From an uncultured Eggerthella sp. (GTDB taxonomy: Bacteria; Actinomycetota; Coriobacteriia; Coriobacteriales; Eggerthellaceae): 64,000 nt of DNA. The DNA is taken from the NCBI GenBank assembly GCA_900542265.1, contig UQML01000009.1, positions 3,111 through 67,110 of the forward strand, given 5' to 3'. The notes under the pieces were generated by a model. It made no database searches and was not told the origin of the DNA. It was given only the letters and a program-made list of their open reading frames with translations. The translations under genes and the position numbers were made by a program. Position 1 is the first letter of the stretch, and the number at the start of each line of letters is the position of its first letter. Positions 1-8,502 of this stretch are shown in pieces.

Positions 1-130
1 ACTATAACCGTTGGCTTCGGAGTTGCACCGAATCAACCGCGGGGGAGCGGCTCGCGGGCTCCAGACCTCAAGCACCATGCTTGATAGAAATCTGTTACCG
101 CCAGTGAGGAATTTCACCTCGCCCTGAAAC
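1..130 (-). promoter_or_regulatory. FMN riboswitch (RFN element), 3' end cut by the window edge
   Basis: Read on the minus strand, this stretch carries the conserved RFN blocks in order: AGGGCGAGGTGAAATTCC, then CACTGGCGGTAA, AGCCCGCGAGCC, GATTCGGTG, CTCCGAAGCC and CGGTTATAGT. The last strand of the closing P1 helix would lie left of position 1. RFN elements bind flavin mononucleotide and turn down riboflavin synthesis or uptake genes, so a ribU- or ribD-type gene on the minus strand just outside the window is expected. The identification rests on sequence blocks recognised by eye, but they are many and correctly ordered. Confidence 0.95.
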
Positions 131-140
131 AGCGACAAAA

Positions 141-169
141 ATACTAGCACAGTGGTTTAGCGTGGTAAA
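141..169 (-). promoter_or_regulatory. Promoter for the FMN riboswitch transcript
   Basis: On the minus strand a -35-like TTTACC (164-169) and a -10-like TAGTAT (141-146) are separated by exactly 17 bp. The -10 is preceded by TGC, making an extended -10. Transcription would start about 4 to 10 nt before the riboswitch, which fits its usual position at the very 5' end of the leader. Confidence 0.6.
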
Positions 170-219
170 GCGATGGGGTTTCTGGGCGCGTCGATATCGT
201 GGTTGAGCGAGTGAGAATC

Positions 220-274
220 GAGCGAGCAGTGAGCGAGCAGCGGGCGAGCAGCGGGCGAGCAGCGGGCGAGCAGG
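220..274. repeat. Tandem array, 11-bp unit x5
   Basis: Five adjacent copies of GRGCGAGCAGB occupy this stretch. The first two start GAGCG and the last three start GGGCG. It lies in non-coding DNA upstream of the riboswitch promoter. An open reading frame crosses it on the minus strand but also crosses the riboswitch, so it is not taken as a gene. Confidence 0.85.
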
Positions 275-342
275 CATCTTTCTCTTTAGTGGCATTACGC
301 TTTAAACGTTTCTTCACTCTTTTTGAATTTTAAAGCCTTTCA

Positions 343-513
343 TGACGAGATCGAACTTATAGTGAGCCTGCATTCAGAGACAACTGCCAATCGCCAAGTG
401 TTATCAGAGATTCCGTGACAAAACCGGCACCTTCTGTGAGGATTTTGTTCCTTTTTAGAAAGGCGATGGGGTTGCCAAGAAAACGCATCCTCACAGAAGG
501 TCTCGTCTTGTCA
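343..513 (+). repeat. Composite intergenic element, copy A (171 bp, three TGAC...GAG motifs)
   Basis: Three copies of a 24-25 nt motif starting TGAC and ending GNGAG are present: 343-366 (plus), 416-440 (plus, TGACAAAACCGG type) and 490-513 (minus). The second and third face each other and bracket an interior containing CTTTTT and GATGGGGTT. The same arrangement recurs at 19308-19490 and, reversed, at 30964-31146. The remainder of 275-690 shows a possible -10 (TATAGT, 604-609) for pntA but no gene. Confidence 0.75.
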
Positions 514-714
514 AAAACCCTCCAAAAAAATGAAAAACTTATTCTGTTCGCTTATGATTAACAGCCCGTTCTGATGCCTCACCATGGCTCTATAAATTTT
601 TGTTATAGTGTGGCGGTAACTCAACTATAAAATTATTAGATAGTAAAGAGTCTGATTGTCAGAATTAAATCTAAGTAATGTAACCAAGACATGGTGGGGG
701 GAGAGGTTGTACTA

Positions 715-2370
715 ATGATTATTGGAGTTCCCAATGAGTTTGATCAGGGGCAGACGCTTGTTGCTGCAACACCTGATACAACGACAAAACTCATTAAACT
801 GGGATACGATGTCTGGATTCAAGCCGATGCGGGCATCGCTGCTCATTATCTAGATGAGGATTATGAAGCGGCAGGCGCGTCAATTGTTGATGGTACGCGC
901 GTTTGGCAAGCAGATATTGTTATTTGTTTGGACGCACCACGTGCTGATCAGATTGCGCAGATGAAACCGGGCGCGCTTTTGATGAGTCGCCTTAATCCGG
1001 GTGCTCATCCAGAGTTTATTGAGTTATGTGAAAAGCAAGGTATAACGGCTTTAGCGCTTGATATGGTGCCTCGTATTTCACGTGCTCAATCAATGGATGT
1101 GCGCTCCTCTATGGCTAACGTAAGTGGATATCGTGCTGTTATTGAAGCTGCATCGCACTTTGGACGCTTGCTGGGCGGACAAGTTACGGCTGCAGGAAAA
1201 ATCAATCCTGCAAAGCTTTATGTTATTGGTGTTGGTGTTGCGGGTTTGGCTGCAATTGGCACCGCAAAATCAATGGGTGCGCAAGTATATGCTACTGATG
1301 TGCGCTCTGATGTGGCTGATCAAGTCCAATCGCTTAATGCTGAGTTTGTACCTATCCCGGTGACCCAAGAGTCTGAAGATGGTTATGCTAAGGAAATGAC
1401 GGCCGAGCAAGCCGCTCTCGCCAATAAGGTATATGCCGAGCAGGCAGCACAGTCCGACATTATTATTACGACGGCGCAAGTGCCGGGTAAAAAACCGCCG
1501 CTCTTATTAGACGCGCAAGCAGTTGCGCATATGAAGCCTGGTTCTGTCATTGTTGATATGGGTGCGAGTCCTGAAGGCGGAAATGTTGAACTGACTCAGT
1601 ATGACGAGGTGTTGGTAACCGACAATGGTGTTACTATCATTGGTCTTACCAATATGCCTAAGCGTTTACCGGGTCAAGCTTCTCAGCTGTATGGCCAAAA
1701 CATCGTCAACTTTTTAAAACTTACAACGCCTGAGAAAAATGGCCAAATAGAACTTAATGAAGACGATGAGGTGGTGCGCGGTGTTACCGTCACGCTCGAT
1801 GGCGCAATTATGTGGCCGCCACCTCCGATTAAAGTCTCAGCTGCCCCCAAGGCTACGCCTCACGCGGCATCCAAGGTTGCTGACAACGCTCAAAACACTC
1901 AAAAATCTGACTCAAAGCAAGCTGATCCTGCGCGTATTGAAGGGATCGATCGCAAAGGTAAAAGCACAGGTGAGTTTGTCGAACCTGCTATGACCACTGA
2001 TGGTCTTGGAAAAAAACCTGCTTGGAAGCGTTGGTGGTGGAAGATCTTATTAGGTGTACTTGCGGTAGTTCTTGTGATGGCTGCGCCAGAGGAGCTTACC
2101 GGTCACTTTGTAGTCTTTGAACTTGCTTGTGTTGTTGGTTTTTATGTTATTACCAACGTCACCCACGCTCTGCATACTCCACTTATGTCCGTAACTAACG
2201 CAATCTCGGGCATCATTATTGCAGGAGCGCTTACGCAGGTATCGTCTGACAATCCGGTCATTTTTATTATTGCGGCAGTTGCTATTTTGCTTGCATCAAT
2301 CAATATCTTTGGCGGTTTTCTTGTTACCCATCGCATGCTTGATATGTTCAAAAGGAGCTCTGAGGAATAA
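715..2370 (+). CDS. pntA: NAD(P) transhydrogenase subunit alpha (PntA)
   Basis: This is the alpha subunit of the proton-translocating transhydrogenase, which exchanges hydride between NADH and NADP+ and couples this to proton flow across the membrane. The 551-residue product begins [12 protein letters not shown], the family's usual start. The NAD-binding domain I has an AlaDH/PNT N-terminus and a Rossmann motif [11 protein letters not shown] near residue 170. A Lys/Ala/Ser-rich linker of about 60 residues follows, then a C-terminal membrane part with about four helices. The soluble and membrane parts are in one chain, as in E. coli PntA. I chose ATG 715 over the in-frame ATG 691 because a GGGGGAGAGG Shine-Dalgarno sits 9 nt before it. 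A run of six G (696-701) lies in this ribosome-binding region. The gene overlaps pntB by one base. Confidence 0.95.
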   Translation: MIIGVPNEFDQGQTLVAATPDTTTKLIKLGYDVWIQADAGIAAHYLDEDYEAAGASIVDGTRVWQADIVICLDAPRADQIAQMKPGALLMSRLNPGAHPEFIELCEKQGITALALDMVPRISRAQSMDVRSSMANVSGYRAVIEAASHFGRLLGGQVTAAGKINPAKLYVIGVGVAGLAAIGTAKSMGAQVYATDVRSDVADQVQSLNAEFVPIPVTQESEDGYAKEMTAEQAALANKVYAEQAAQSDIIITTAQVPGKKPPLLLDAQAVAHMKPGSVIVDMGASPEGGNVELTQYDEVLVTDNGVTIIGLTNMPKRLPGQASQLYGQNIVNFLKLTTPEKNGQIELNEDDEVVRGVTVTLDGAIMWPPPPIKVSAAPKATPHAASKVADNAQNTQKSDSKQADPARIEGIDRKGKSTGEFVEPAMTTDGLGKKPAWKRWWWKILLGVLAVVLVMAAPEELTGHFVVFELACVVGFYVITNVTHALHTPLMSVTNAISGIIIAGALTQVSSDNPVIFIIAAVAILLASINIFGGFLVTHRMLDMFKRSSEE

Positions 2371-3827
2371 TGGATATTCTTGCTATGAGTTTTAACGTAT
2401 CGCCTGATGCGCTGTCTTTCTTTGATCACTTTGAGCAGCTTGCATACCTGCTGACCGCCATTTTGTTTATTCTGGCACTTGCTCAACTCTCTCATCAGCG
2501 TACTGCTGAGCGCGGTAATTTGATGGGTATTTGTGGCATGGTCATCGCGCTTATTGCACTCATCGTAACGACCGTTGCGCGCGATGAGAATGGTGCGGTG
2601 TTTTCCATCGTATTGATTTTGGTAGCCATGGCTATTGGTGCTTCTATTGGTATTTGGAATGCCGTTAAGGTTAAGATGACAGAAATGCCGGAGTTGGTAG
2701 CAAAACTCCATTCATTTGTTGGTCTGGCAGCGGTGCTTGTTGGTTATAACTCCTTTATTGCTAATCCTGGTGCCGATGGGTCGCTTTCGGCGTTTCACAT
2801 GGGCGAAGCAGGACTTGCGGTCTTTATTGGTGCGGTAACCTTTACTGGTTCAATCATTGCATACCTCAAGTTATCAGGCAAAATTTCAGGTAAACCGCTT
2901 ACTTTGCCGGGTCGCAACATCCTCAACCTCATCATGGTGATTGCGATTATTGTCTTGATTGGCATCTTCATCACTACGCGTGGTGTGGAAGCGGGTATGG
3001 TTCCGCTGGTGATTTTGACTATTATTTCGCTTGTGTTGGGTGCCCATCTGGTGCTTGCTATTGGCGGTGGCGACATGCCCGTTGTAGTTTCGATGCTCAA
3101 TTCCTATTCAGGTTGGGCAGCAGCTATGGCTGGCTTCACCTTAAACAATGACCTGCTTATTATTGCAGGCGCGCTTGTTGGCTCTTCGGGTGCATACCTC
3201 TCTTATATTATGTGCCAAGGCATGAACCGCTCTTTTATGTCGGTTATTCTGGGCGGTTTTGGAAACGATACTGCCGCGGCTCCTCATGAGAAAAAGGATT
3301 ACGGCACGCATACTGAAACAACAGCCGAAGAAGTTGCTGAGATGCTCAAAAACTCTAAGAGCGTCGTTATCACGCCAGGTTACGGTATGGCAGTTGCTCA
3401 AGCGCAATTCCCGGTCGCGGATCTTACCAAACGCTTGATTGATCGAGGGGTTGATGTGAAATTTGGCATCCATCCTGTTGCTGGTCGTATGCCTGGACAC
3501 ATGAATGTTCTTTTAGCAGAAGCAAACGTGCCCTATGACAGTGTGTATGAAATGGATGAAATCAATGACGACTTTGATCAGGTAGATACGGTGCTTGTCA
3601 TTGGTGCTAACGATACGGTTAATCCATCAGCTGCTGAAGCGGATAGTCCCATCGCCGGTATGCCGGTACTCCATGTATGGGAGGCAAAAAACGTGGTTGT
3701 CTTCAAGCGATCCATGGGTAATGCAGGATACGCCGGTGTCGAGAATCCGCTTTTCTATAACGACAACACCAAGATGCTTTTGGCAGATGCTAAAAAATCA
3801 GTCGATGATATTTTGAGTTACTTCTAG
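2370..3827 (+). CDS. pntB: NAD(P) transhydrogenase subunit beta (PntB)
   Basis: This is the beta subunit of the membrane transhydrogenase and partner of PntA. About nine hydrophobic helices (residues 25-300) form the proton channel half. The C-terminal domain III binds NADP(H): [14 protein letters not shown] near residue 335 is its glycine-rich turn, followed by [20 protein letters not shown] and GANDTVNP, all family hallmarks. At 485 residues it is of normal length. The start overlaps the pntA stop in TAATG, so the two subunits are probably translationally coupled. The enzyme would supply NADPH for biosynthesis from the proton gradient. Confidence 0.95.
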   Translation: MDILAMSFNVSPDALSFFDHFEQLAYLLTAILFILALAQLSHQRTAERGNLMGICGMVIALIALIVTTVARDENGAVFSIVLILVAMAIGASIGIWNAVKVKMTEMPELVAKLHSFVGLAAVLVGYNSFIANPGADGSLSAFHMGEAGLAVFIGAVTFTGSIIAYLKLSGKISGKPLTLPGRNILNLIMVIAIIVLIGIFITTRGVEAGMVPLVILTIISLVLGAHLVLAIGGGDMPVVVSMLNSYSGWAAAMAGFTLNNDLLIIAGALVGSSGAYLSYIMCQGMNRSFMSVILGGFGNDTAAAPHEKKDYGTHTETTAEEVAEMLKNSKSVVITPGYGMAVAQAQFPVADLTKRLIDRGVDVKFGIHPVAGRMPGHMNVLLAEANVPYDSVYEMDEINDDFDQVDTVLVIGANDTVNPSAAEADSPIAGMPVLHVWEAKNVVVFKRSMGNAGYAGVENPLFYNDNTKMLLADAKKSVDDILSYF

Positions 3828-3837
3828 GAGACGAGTT

Positions 3838-4932
3838 ATGAATACAAGTCCTACAACAAGTCCAACAACAAATCCTACAACAACAAATCCTATTAAAATG
3901 GCAGTCCTTGGCCTTAATCAGGGATCAAAAATTGCACGCGATGCGGTTGCCAACGATGAAATTGATTTAGTTGCGGTTGCTGGTTTTGGCCCTCAGGCAG
4001 AAGAGGTATCGCAAGAACTCAGTGTTAAACTCTACAGCGACTACACGCTTTTGTTAAAGCAAGAGGATTTAGACGCTGTTGCCATTGCGCTTCCCAATAA
4101 CTTGCATGTTGCTGCCGTTGAAGCGGCACTCGATGCGGGGGTTTCCAATATCTTATTGGAAAAACCCATCGCCTCCACTTTAGAAGAAGCGCGCCACATT
4201 ATTGATATCTGCGAGCAAGCGGGTGCAACCCTGCTGGTTGGTCATCATCGTCGTTCATCAAGCAAGTATCAGTTCTTGAAAGAGATTATTGAATCAAAAA
4301 AGATTGGTGAGTTGGTAGGCATTCAGAGCCGCTATGCTATTGCTAAGCCGCATGAGTATTTTGATATTGAGTGGCGTACTAAAAAGGGTGCTGGTCCGCT
4401 TTTGATTAACGCTATTCATGACTTTGATGACTTGAACTTTGTTATTGGTATGAAGCCTGTCCGTGTGTATGCGGCAGCGCGCAATACCATTAGAGGCAAT
4501 GAAGTCGAAGATAGCGTTTCGGCAGTTGTCGAGTATGATGGTGGTGTGACGGCAAGTTATTTCTTAAGCGATGGGACTCCCGGTCCTTGGAACTATGACC
4601 TTGCTGCTGAAGAGAATACCTTCTTCACCATGTGTCCTGGGGAGAATAGTCTTCAAGTATTTGGCACTCGTGGTTCTTTTGGCTTCCCTAATATGGATTT
4701 GTATTACTATGACGACGATGCATACGGTTGGACTGAGCCGCTCATCCATGAACACTTCGAGGTTGAGCACAATGATCCTATGACTGCTGAATTAGATCAT
4801 TTTGTCGACCTGTGCAAGGGACGCGTTTCAGTGCCACGTTGTACAGGCGAGAATGCGCTTGATACGCTTGCAGTAATTACTGCAATTTTGGAATCTGCAG
4901 AGACCAAGCAGGTTGTTGAGATAGAACGCTAG
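3838..4932 (+). CDS. Gfo/Idh/MocA-family oxidoreductase
   Basis: This is an NAD(P)-dependent sugar/inositol-type dehydrogenase of unknown substrate. The Rossmann start is MAVLGLNQGSKIAR near residue 21, EKPIA (the family's conserved motif) is near residue 107, and the C-terminal alpha/beta domain includes NAIHDFDDLNFVIG. It has 364 residues. The N-terminus carries about 18 extra residues of Thr, Ser, Asn and Pro, encoded by a short degenerate DNA repeat of AACAAGTCC-like units. The start is fixed by a TAGGAGACGAG ribosome site 10 nt after the pntB stop, so the gene is probably in the pntAB operon. The link to transhydrogenase suggests use of NADPH, but this is inference. Confidence 0.85.
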   Translation: MNTSPTTSPTTNPTTTNPIKMAVLGLNQGSKIARDAVANDEIDLVAVAGFGPQAEEVSQELSVKLYSDYTLLLKQEDLDAVAIALPNNLHVAAVEAALDAGVSNILLEKPIASTLEEARHIIDICEQAGATLLVGHHRRSSSKYQFLKEIIESKKIGELVGIQSRYAIAKPHEYFDIEWRTKKGAGPLLINAIHDFDDLNFVIGMKPVRVYAAARNTIRGNEVEDSVSAVVEYDGGVTASYFLSDGTPGPWNYDLAAEENTFFTMCPGENSLQVFGTRGSFGFPNMDLYYYDDDAYGWTEPLIHEHFEVEHNDPMTAELDHFVDLCKGRVSVPRCTGENALDTLAVITAILESAETKQVVEIER

Positions 4933-4940
4933 ATAAGAAA

Positions 4941-5001
4941 TTCGGGAGAAAGCTTGGTAGAAAGTTTGGGAGAAGGCTCGGTAGAAAACTCGGTAGCAAA
5001 G
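4941..5001. repeat. Tandem array, ~12-bp unit x5
   Basis: Five degenerate copies of TYGGKAGAAARY lie directly after the oxidoreductase stop and before the LysR gene. The units differ from each other at two or three positions. No function is visible. Confidence 0.75.
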
Positions 5002-5041
5002 TTAGCTAGCAAAGTGTGCTAGATTGTGTATCCTATAACGC

Positions 5042-5971
5042 ATGAGAATTGAGCACTTATATTATTTCAAGCGTCTTGCTGAAGCCCTGAATTATACGCA
5101 GGCTGCGAAAGATCTTTATATCACGCAGCCTGCTTTATCGACTGCGATCAAGCGTATGGAAGAAGAGCTAGGTTTTTCGCTCTTCTATCGTCAAGGAGCC
5201 AAGTTCTCCAAAATTAGTTTAAGTCCCCAAGGTCAAGTCTTTTATGAATATGTCTGTCTTGCGCTCTCAAGTTATGAGCGCGGGATTGCGCTCGCGCAAG
5301 AATATGAGGGGCGGCAAAGTTCTGAACTCAAAATTGGTACGCTCTACGCTATCCAGGGACAGTTTTGGTCTCGGGCGCTTGAAGAGTATCGTACGTTTTC
5401 GTCCTACAATCCTGAGTTTTCGATTCGGCAGGCGTTTTCTAAAGCATTGATCGCTCAGCTTAAAAAAGGCAATTTGGACGTGGTTTTTTCTGCCAAGGTG
5501 GATGGTAAGGAAGACAAGGATCTTAATTATACGGTGTGTTGGTCTCAACCCCTTGTCGCTGCTATCAATAAACAGCACCCTTTAGCTAAGCGTGCTGTTA
5601 AACAAGACTTTATTTCGGTGGCTGATTTGGCAGATGAGACCATTTTGAGTTATCGACAATCATCACCGGTATACACATCGCTCGGCCCCTTTTTGGAGCG
5701 GCACAATATTACGGTGAGTCATTTTTATGACGATGAGATTACCTTATGTTCATTGGTCTCTTCGGATGAGAATCAAGTGGCGCTGTTGTGCTATTCCTTT
5801 TTGGTGAACGCGTTTGAGGATGTCGTCTGTGTTCCCATCAAAGAAGCTCCTATGGACTTTCATAAACTCTACTTAGTGAGTCGCAATGAAACGCACTCCA
5901 AAGTACTCCAAGAGTTTATTGACTTTATGAGCAAATGTCGCTTTCCTAATATCTTGCAGTTGCGCAACTAG
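5042..5971 (+). CDS. LysR-family transcriptional regulator
   Basis: The 309-residue product has the classic N-terminal winged helix-turn-helix (MRIEHLYYFKRLAEALNYTQ, then AAKDLYITQPALSTAIKRME, residues 1-45) followed by a periplasmic-binding-protein-like effector domain. The ligand is unknown. There is no Shine-Dalgarno. A -10-like TATCCT (5029-5034) lies 7 nt before the ATG, so a leaderless transcript is possible, although TAGATT at 5020 is an alternative. The gene's last 26 bases overlap the end of the convergent receiver-domain gene. LysR proteins usually act on a neighbouring gene; the obvious candidate is the upstream oxidoreductase, but nothing proves it. Confidence 0.9.
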   Translation: MRIEHLYYFKRLAEALNYTQAAKDLYITQPALSTAIKRMEEELGFSLFYRQGAKFSKISLSPQGQVFYEYVCLALSSYERGIALAQEYEGRQSSELKIGTLYAIQGQFWSRALEEYRTFSSYNPEFSIRQAFSKALIAQLKKGNLDVVFSAKVDGKEDKDLNYTVCWSQPLVAAINKQHPLAKRAVKQDFISVADLADETILSYRQSSPVYTSLGPFLERHNITVSHFYDDEITLCSLVSSDENQVALLCYSFLVNAFEDVVCVPIKEAPMDFHKLYLVSRNETHSKVLQEFIDFMSKCRFPNILQLRN

Positions 5972-6380
5972 CTAAAACAGTTGTTAGTGTTTTAGTGAGC
6001 GCATGAATATCGAGTGGCTTTGCTAGGTGGGCGTTCATGCCGCAATCGAGTGCAGCTTGAACATCTTTTTCATAATAATCAGCTGAGAGCGCAACGATGG
6101 GGATAGAGGCCAACTCAGGATTCTCGAGTGCTCTAATAGCGCGTGCAGCGTCATGTCCATTCATGACAGGCATTTGCACATCGGACAAAATAAGATCATA
6201 GCGATAGGGTTTTGGAGCACAGAGCTGTTCAACTTCTTCTTGACCGTTTTCAACAGTATCTACGGTGAAGCCAGTTTCTTCTAGTATTGCTTTGGTAATC
6301 TCACGCGACAAAAAATTATCATCGGCTAACAAGATGCGTAGACCGCTGAAATCAGGAGATATGTTTTGCGCGATTTCCAT
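5946..6380 (-). CDS. Stand-alone response-regulator receiver domain
   Basis: The 144-residue protein is only a phosphoacceptor receiver (CheY-like) domain. LLADDN (near residue 18) provides the acidic pocket, LSDVQMPVMNG (near 67) carries the phospho-accepting Asp, ALSADY has the conserved Ser/Thr position, and AKPLD has the conserved Lys. There is no output domain and no kinase gene next to it. The sequence resembles the C-terminal receiver of hybrid kinases (LILSDVQMPVMNGHDAARAI), so it may be a domain detached from such a kinase or a phosphorelay shuttle. It is convergent with, and overlaps by 26 bp, the LysR gene. Confidence 0.85.
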   Translation of the reverse strand: MEIAQNISPDFSGLRILLADDNFLSREITKAILEETGFTVDTVENGQEEVEQLCAPKPYRYDLILSDVQMPVMNGHDAARAIRALENPELASIPIVALSADYYEKDVQAALDCGMNAHLAKPLDIHALTKTLTTVLASCATARY

Positions 6381-6585
6381 GAAGGCTCTCTTATAGATGT
6401 TGCTAAATATGTCGCTAAATACGACTCTATCTTAGAAGGCTTTCAAAGAAAAAAGTTGTTCTTTGCTTGCTTGTTTCTTTGTGTTTGCGCAGTGTTCATC
6501 AGAATAATACATAATAAACACATTTGATCTTGGTGAACTTTGGTTGATTGCGTAACGCTTTCTTGGTTAAACGAATCTTTATGCG

Positions 6586-6612
6586 CCTGAACTAATAAAA
6601 ATTAGTTCCAGG
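6586..6612 (-). terminator. Hairpin at the end of the envelope cluster
   Basis: An 11-bp inverted repeat (CTGAACTAAT against ATTAGTTCCAG, with one bulged base and a four-base loop) overlaps the last codons and the stop of the 37-residue ORF. There is no clear U tract after it on the minus strand, so it may protect the mRNA 3' end rather than terminate. The remaining 6381-6585 stretch shows no gene. Confidence 0.4.
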
Positions 6613-6715
6613 AAAGCACGAGGTTGTTCCAAAGAAAAAACGCAATAAATAAGATAAAGACGATAATGACTATTAGGATGATTTTGATAGGTTTATTTAT
6701 TTTAAGCTTCTTCAT
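6602..6715 (-). CDS. 37-residue single-pass membrane peptide, coupled to the DUF4230 gene
   Basis: The ORF starts at an ATG (6713-6715) that shares ATGA with the stop of the DUF4230 gene, a classic termination-reinitiation overlap. The product has a Lys-rich N-terminus (MKKLKINKPIK), about 17 hydrophobic residues (IILIVIIVFILFIAFFL) and a short tail ending LSWN. This topology suggests a single transmembrane helix with the N-terminus inside. I do not recognise the family. It is supported as a gene by the exact ATGA coupling, the membrane-helix composition and the position at the end of a four-gene cluster. Small subunits of this kind often modulate a larger membrane partner, here probably the preceding DUF4230 protein, but that is inference. 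Confidence 0.6.
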   Translation of the reverse strand: MKKLKINKPIKIILIVIIVFILFIAFFLWNNLVLSWN

Positions 6716-7338
6716 TGCGCGTTTCTCCAGGTGAAATTGATGGTATATGCATCTCCTAAGGCTGCATAGAACATGTCACGGATGTTTTGCTCTGCATTTT
6801 GCCGTGCGTCATCCATGATTCCACCTTTAACGACATCTGCTTCACTTTGCTCGATACAACGTTGTTGAAAAGCAGTGATATCTTCTACGTGGATTGGATT
6901 GAAAATGTTGTTATTTTCTTCTAGGCAACCTGATTCATCCATATTTGGAGTGTTGGAGATAATATAAGGTTGATTGAGCGTGATGTTGATAATATTCCCA
7001 TTGGGCTCGCAGGTTGCTTCTTTGAGGTTTACGCCAACTTTAATGGTTCCAACATAGCGATACCAAAAACTATTTTCAGTAAATGGAATCTTGAAAAGAT
7101 CGTAAAACGTATTAGCGTCAGTTGCCTTATCGGTAATGTTATATTTTTGAGAAGCACAAACAAGTTCGTTTTGTGCGATGATTCTATCAAATACTACTGA
7201 CGGGGTAGGTTCTTGAGCATTTTGGCTCGAATTATGGTTATAGATAAGCATTGATCCTGCAACGCCTATTATGAGCCCGATTGCTAGAAATATAAGAGCA
7301 ATTTTAAATCGAAGACTCTTTTCCTTTTTAGTAATCAT
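6712..7338 (-). CDS. DUF4230-like membrane-anchored protein
   Basis: The 208-residue product has a cytoplasmic Lys/Arg-rich start, one transmembrane helix (IALIFLAIGLIIGVAGSMLIY, residues 13-33) and an extracellular domain. The domain pattern (a Leu/Cys-containing strand, then YVGTIKVGVNL, ITLNQPYII, FNPIHVEDI and an Ala-rich C-terminal helix) matches what I recall of DUF4230. The biochemical function of that family is not established. Four cysteines lie in the extracellular part (LVCAS, ATCEP, SGCLE, QRCIE), which may pair as disulfides. It is the third gene of a minus-strand cluster after a lipoprotein and an EcsC protein, and is ATGA-coupled to a 37-residue membrane peptide. Confidence 0.7.
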   Translation of the reverse strand: MITKKEKSLRFKIALIFLAIGLIIGVAGSMLIYNHNSSQNAQEPTPSVVFDRIIAQNELVCASQKYNITDKATDANTFYDLFKIPFTENSFWYRYVGTIKVGVNLKEATCEPNGNIINITLNQPYIISNTPNMDESGCLEENNNIFNPIHVEDITAFQQRCIEQSEADVVKGGIMDDARQNAEQNIRDMFYAALGDAYTINFTWRNAQ

Positions 7339-7409
7339 TTTTAATATTGACTTTCTGTGATTCGTGTAATGGCAACTATGCTATGACGTAGAGTAATGGC
7401 TTTAGCCTG

Positions 7410-8462
7410 CTAATTGATCGGGTCTTCTTGACAAGTCAATTGCCGTTCTTGCTTTTCAAGAAGAAAGCGCTTGCGATAAAAAATATCAGCAAAATCAAGA
7501 ACTTTTTTCATCTCGCCTGTGTCAAAAAGTGCCCCAATGAGTGCTGAAATGAGTGGGATAGCACGTTGGATGGTTTTAGCGCTTAATCTCTTGCCAATTT
7601 GCTCAAATACGCTTCGGAAGAGGGAATTCTCGAGTCCTTCTTTTCCGGCTTTATCAAGTGCCTTTTTTGCTGATTTATGTGCAAGGGCACGCATTTGTGC
7701 TATGAGTAGGCTTGCACCGCCACGAGAAGCCATTTCTTGCCATCCTTTTTTAACGGTGTTCTTCACAACTTCGGCCTCGCTCATCATCATAATTTTCCCA
7801 ATAAGACCTGCCATTTCACCACCATTATTAGATGGTTTTGGAGACATAGCTGTGATAAATACATCACCTGCTATTACTAATTCGTCAGGATCTGTTTTGA
7901 CATTATAACCATAAGACATGGCAATAGATTGCACTGCGCGATAGTAACAAAAAGTACTGGTGACGATATTGGGGATAACACCAGCAAATCCGAAAAGACC
8001 CGTTGCGCCTCCTTCAAACAAGGCAAGACCAAGATTGGGAATTTTTTGTTTTTCCGCAATGTGCGCAACTTGGTAGCTTCTCATAAAACAAATTTCATTT
8101 AGAGAGGTGATAGGCTTTTGATCCGTGAGCTGGTTAGCCTCATTGATTACTGCTTCTTCAGTGATCGTAAATCTCGCTGCCTGTTCTTCAAGGGTTTTAA
8201 AGCCAGTCGCGATAACCTCCATCGCTTTAAGATAGAATTCCTGCTCAGATAGATTTTCACCTGCACTTGCTAAAGCATTTTTAATTTGATCAGGCAATGC
8301 GTTTGAAATAGCTTTTTGGACTTTTTCGGGCAATCCTGGACTTACCAAGGCATTGTATTGATTAGTTAAAGAATCAATTTCTTCTATTTCTTTTTGATCG
8401 AGCACATCATTTGGCTCAATGGGTGAACCAACGGTATTGGGGTCTGATGTTTCCTCTGTCAT
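7410..8462 (-). CDS. EcsC-family protein
   Basis: The 350-residue product carries the EcsC core: a Gly-rich hydrophobic stretch GGATGLFGFAGVIPNIVTST near residue 153, followed by FCYYRAVQSIAMSYGYNV and a helical C-terminus with ALIGALFDTG. EcsC proteins are found with ABC transporters in Bacillus, and their molecular role is unknown. The first 100 residues are acidic and probably disordered or coiled. The start is supported by AAGGA 10 nt before the ATG. It lies 40 bp after the lipoprotein gene and 71 bp before the DUF4230 gene, all on the same strand, suggesting one operon concerned with the cell envelope. Confidence 0.8.
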   Translation of the reverse strand: MTEETSDPNTVGSPIEPNDVLDQKEIEEIDSLTNQYNALVSPGLPEKVQKAISNALPDQIKNALASAGENLSEQEFYLKAMEVIATGFKTLEEQAARFTITEEAVINEANQLTDQKPITSLNEICFMRSYQVAHIAEKQKIPNLGLALFEGGATGLFGFAGVIPNIVTSTFCYYRAVQSIAMSYGYNVKTDPDELVIAGDVFITAMSPKPSNNGGEMAGLIGKIMMMSEAEVVKNTVKKGWQEMASRGGASLLIAQMRALAHKSAKKALDKAGKEGLENSLFRSVFEQIGKRLSAKTIQRAIPLISALIGALFDTGEMKKVLDFADIFYRKRFLLEKQERQLTCQEDPIN

Positions 8463-8502
8463 TGTAGGTGTTCCTTCTGTTCATAAATTAGTGAAGAATT
8501 GG

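Noticed and set aside
95..295. 66-residue minus-strand reading frame
   Set aside because: It runs through the FMN riboswitch, its promoter and an 11-bp tandem array. The Ala/Arg/Leu-rich translation follows from the repeat.
2142..2711. 189-residue minus-strand frame opposite pntA/pntB
   Set aside because: It is antisense to two well-supported transhydrogenase genes and has no recognisable domain.
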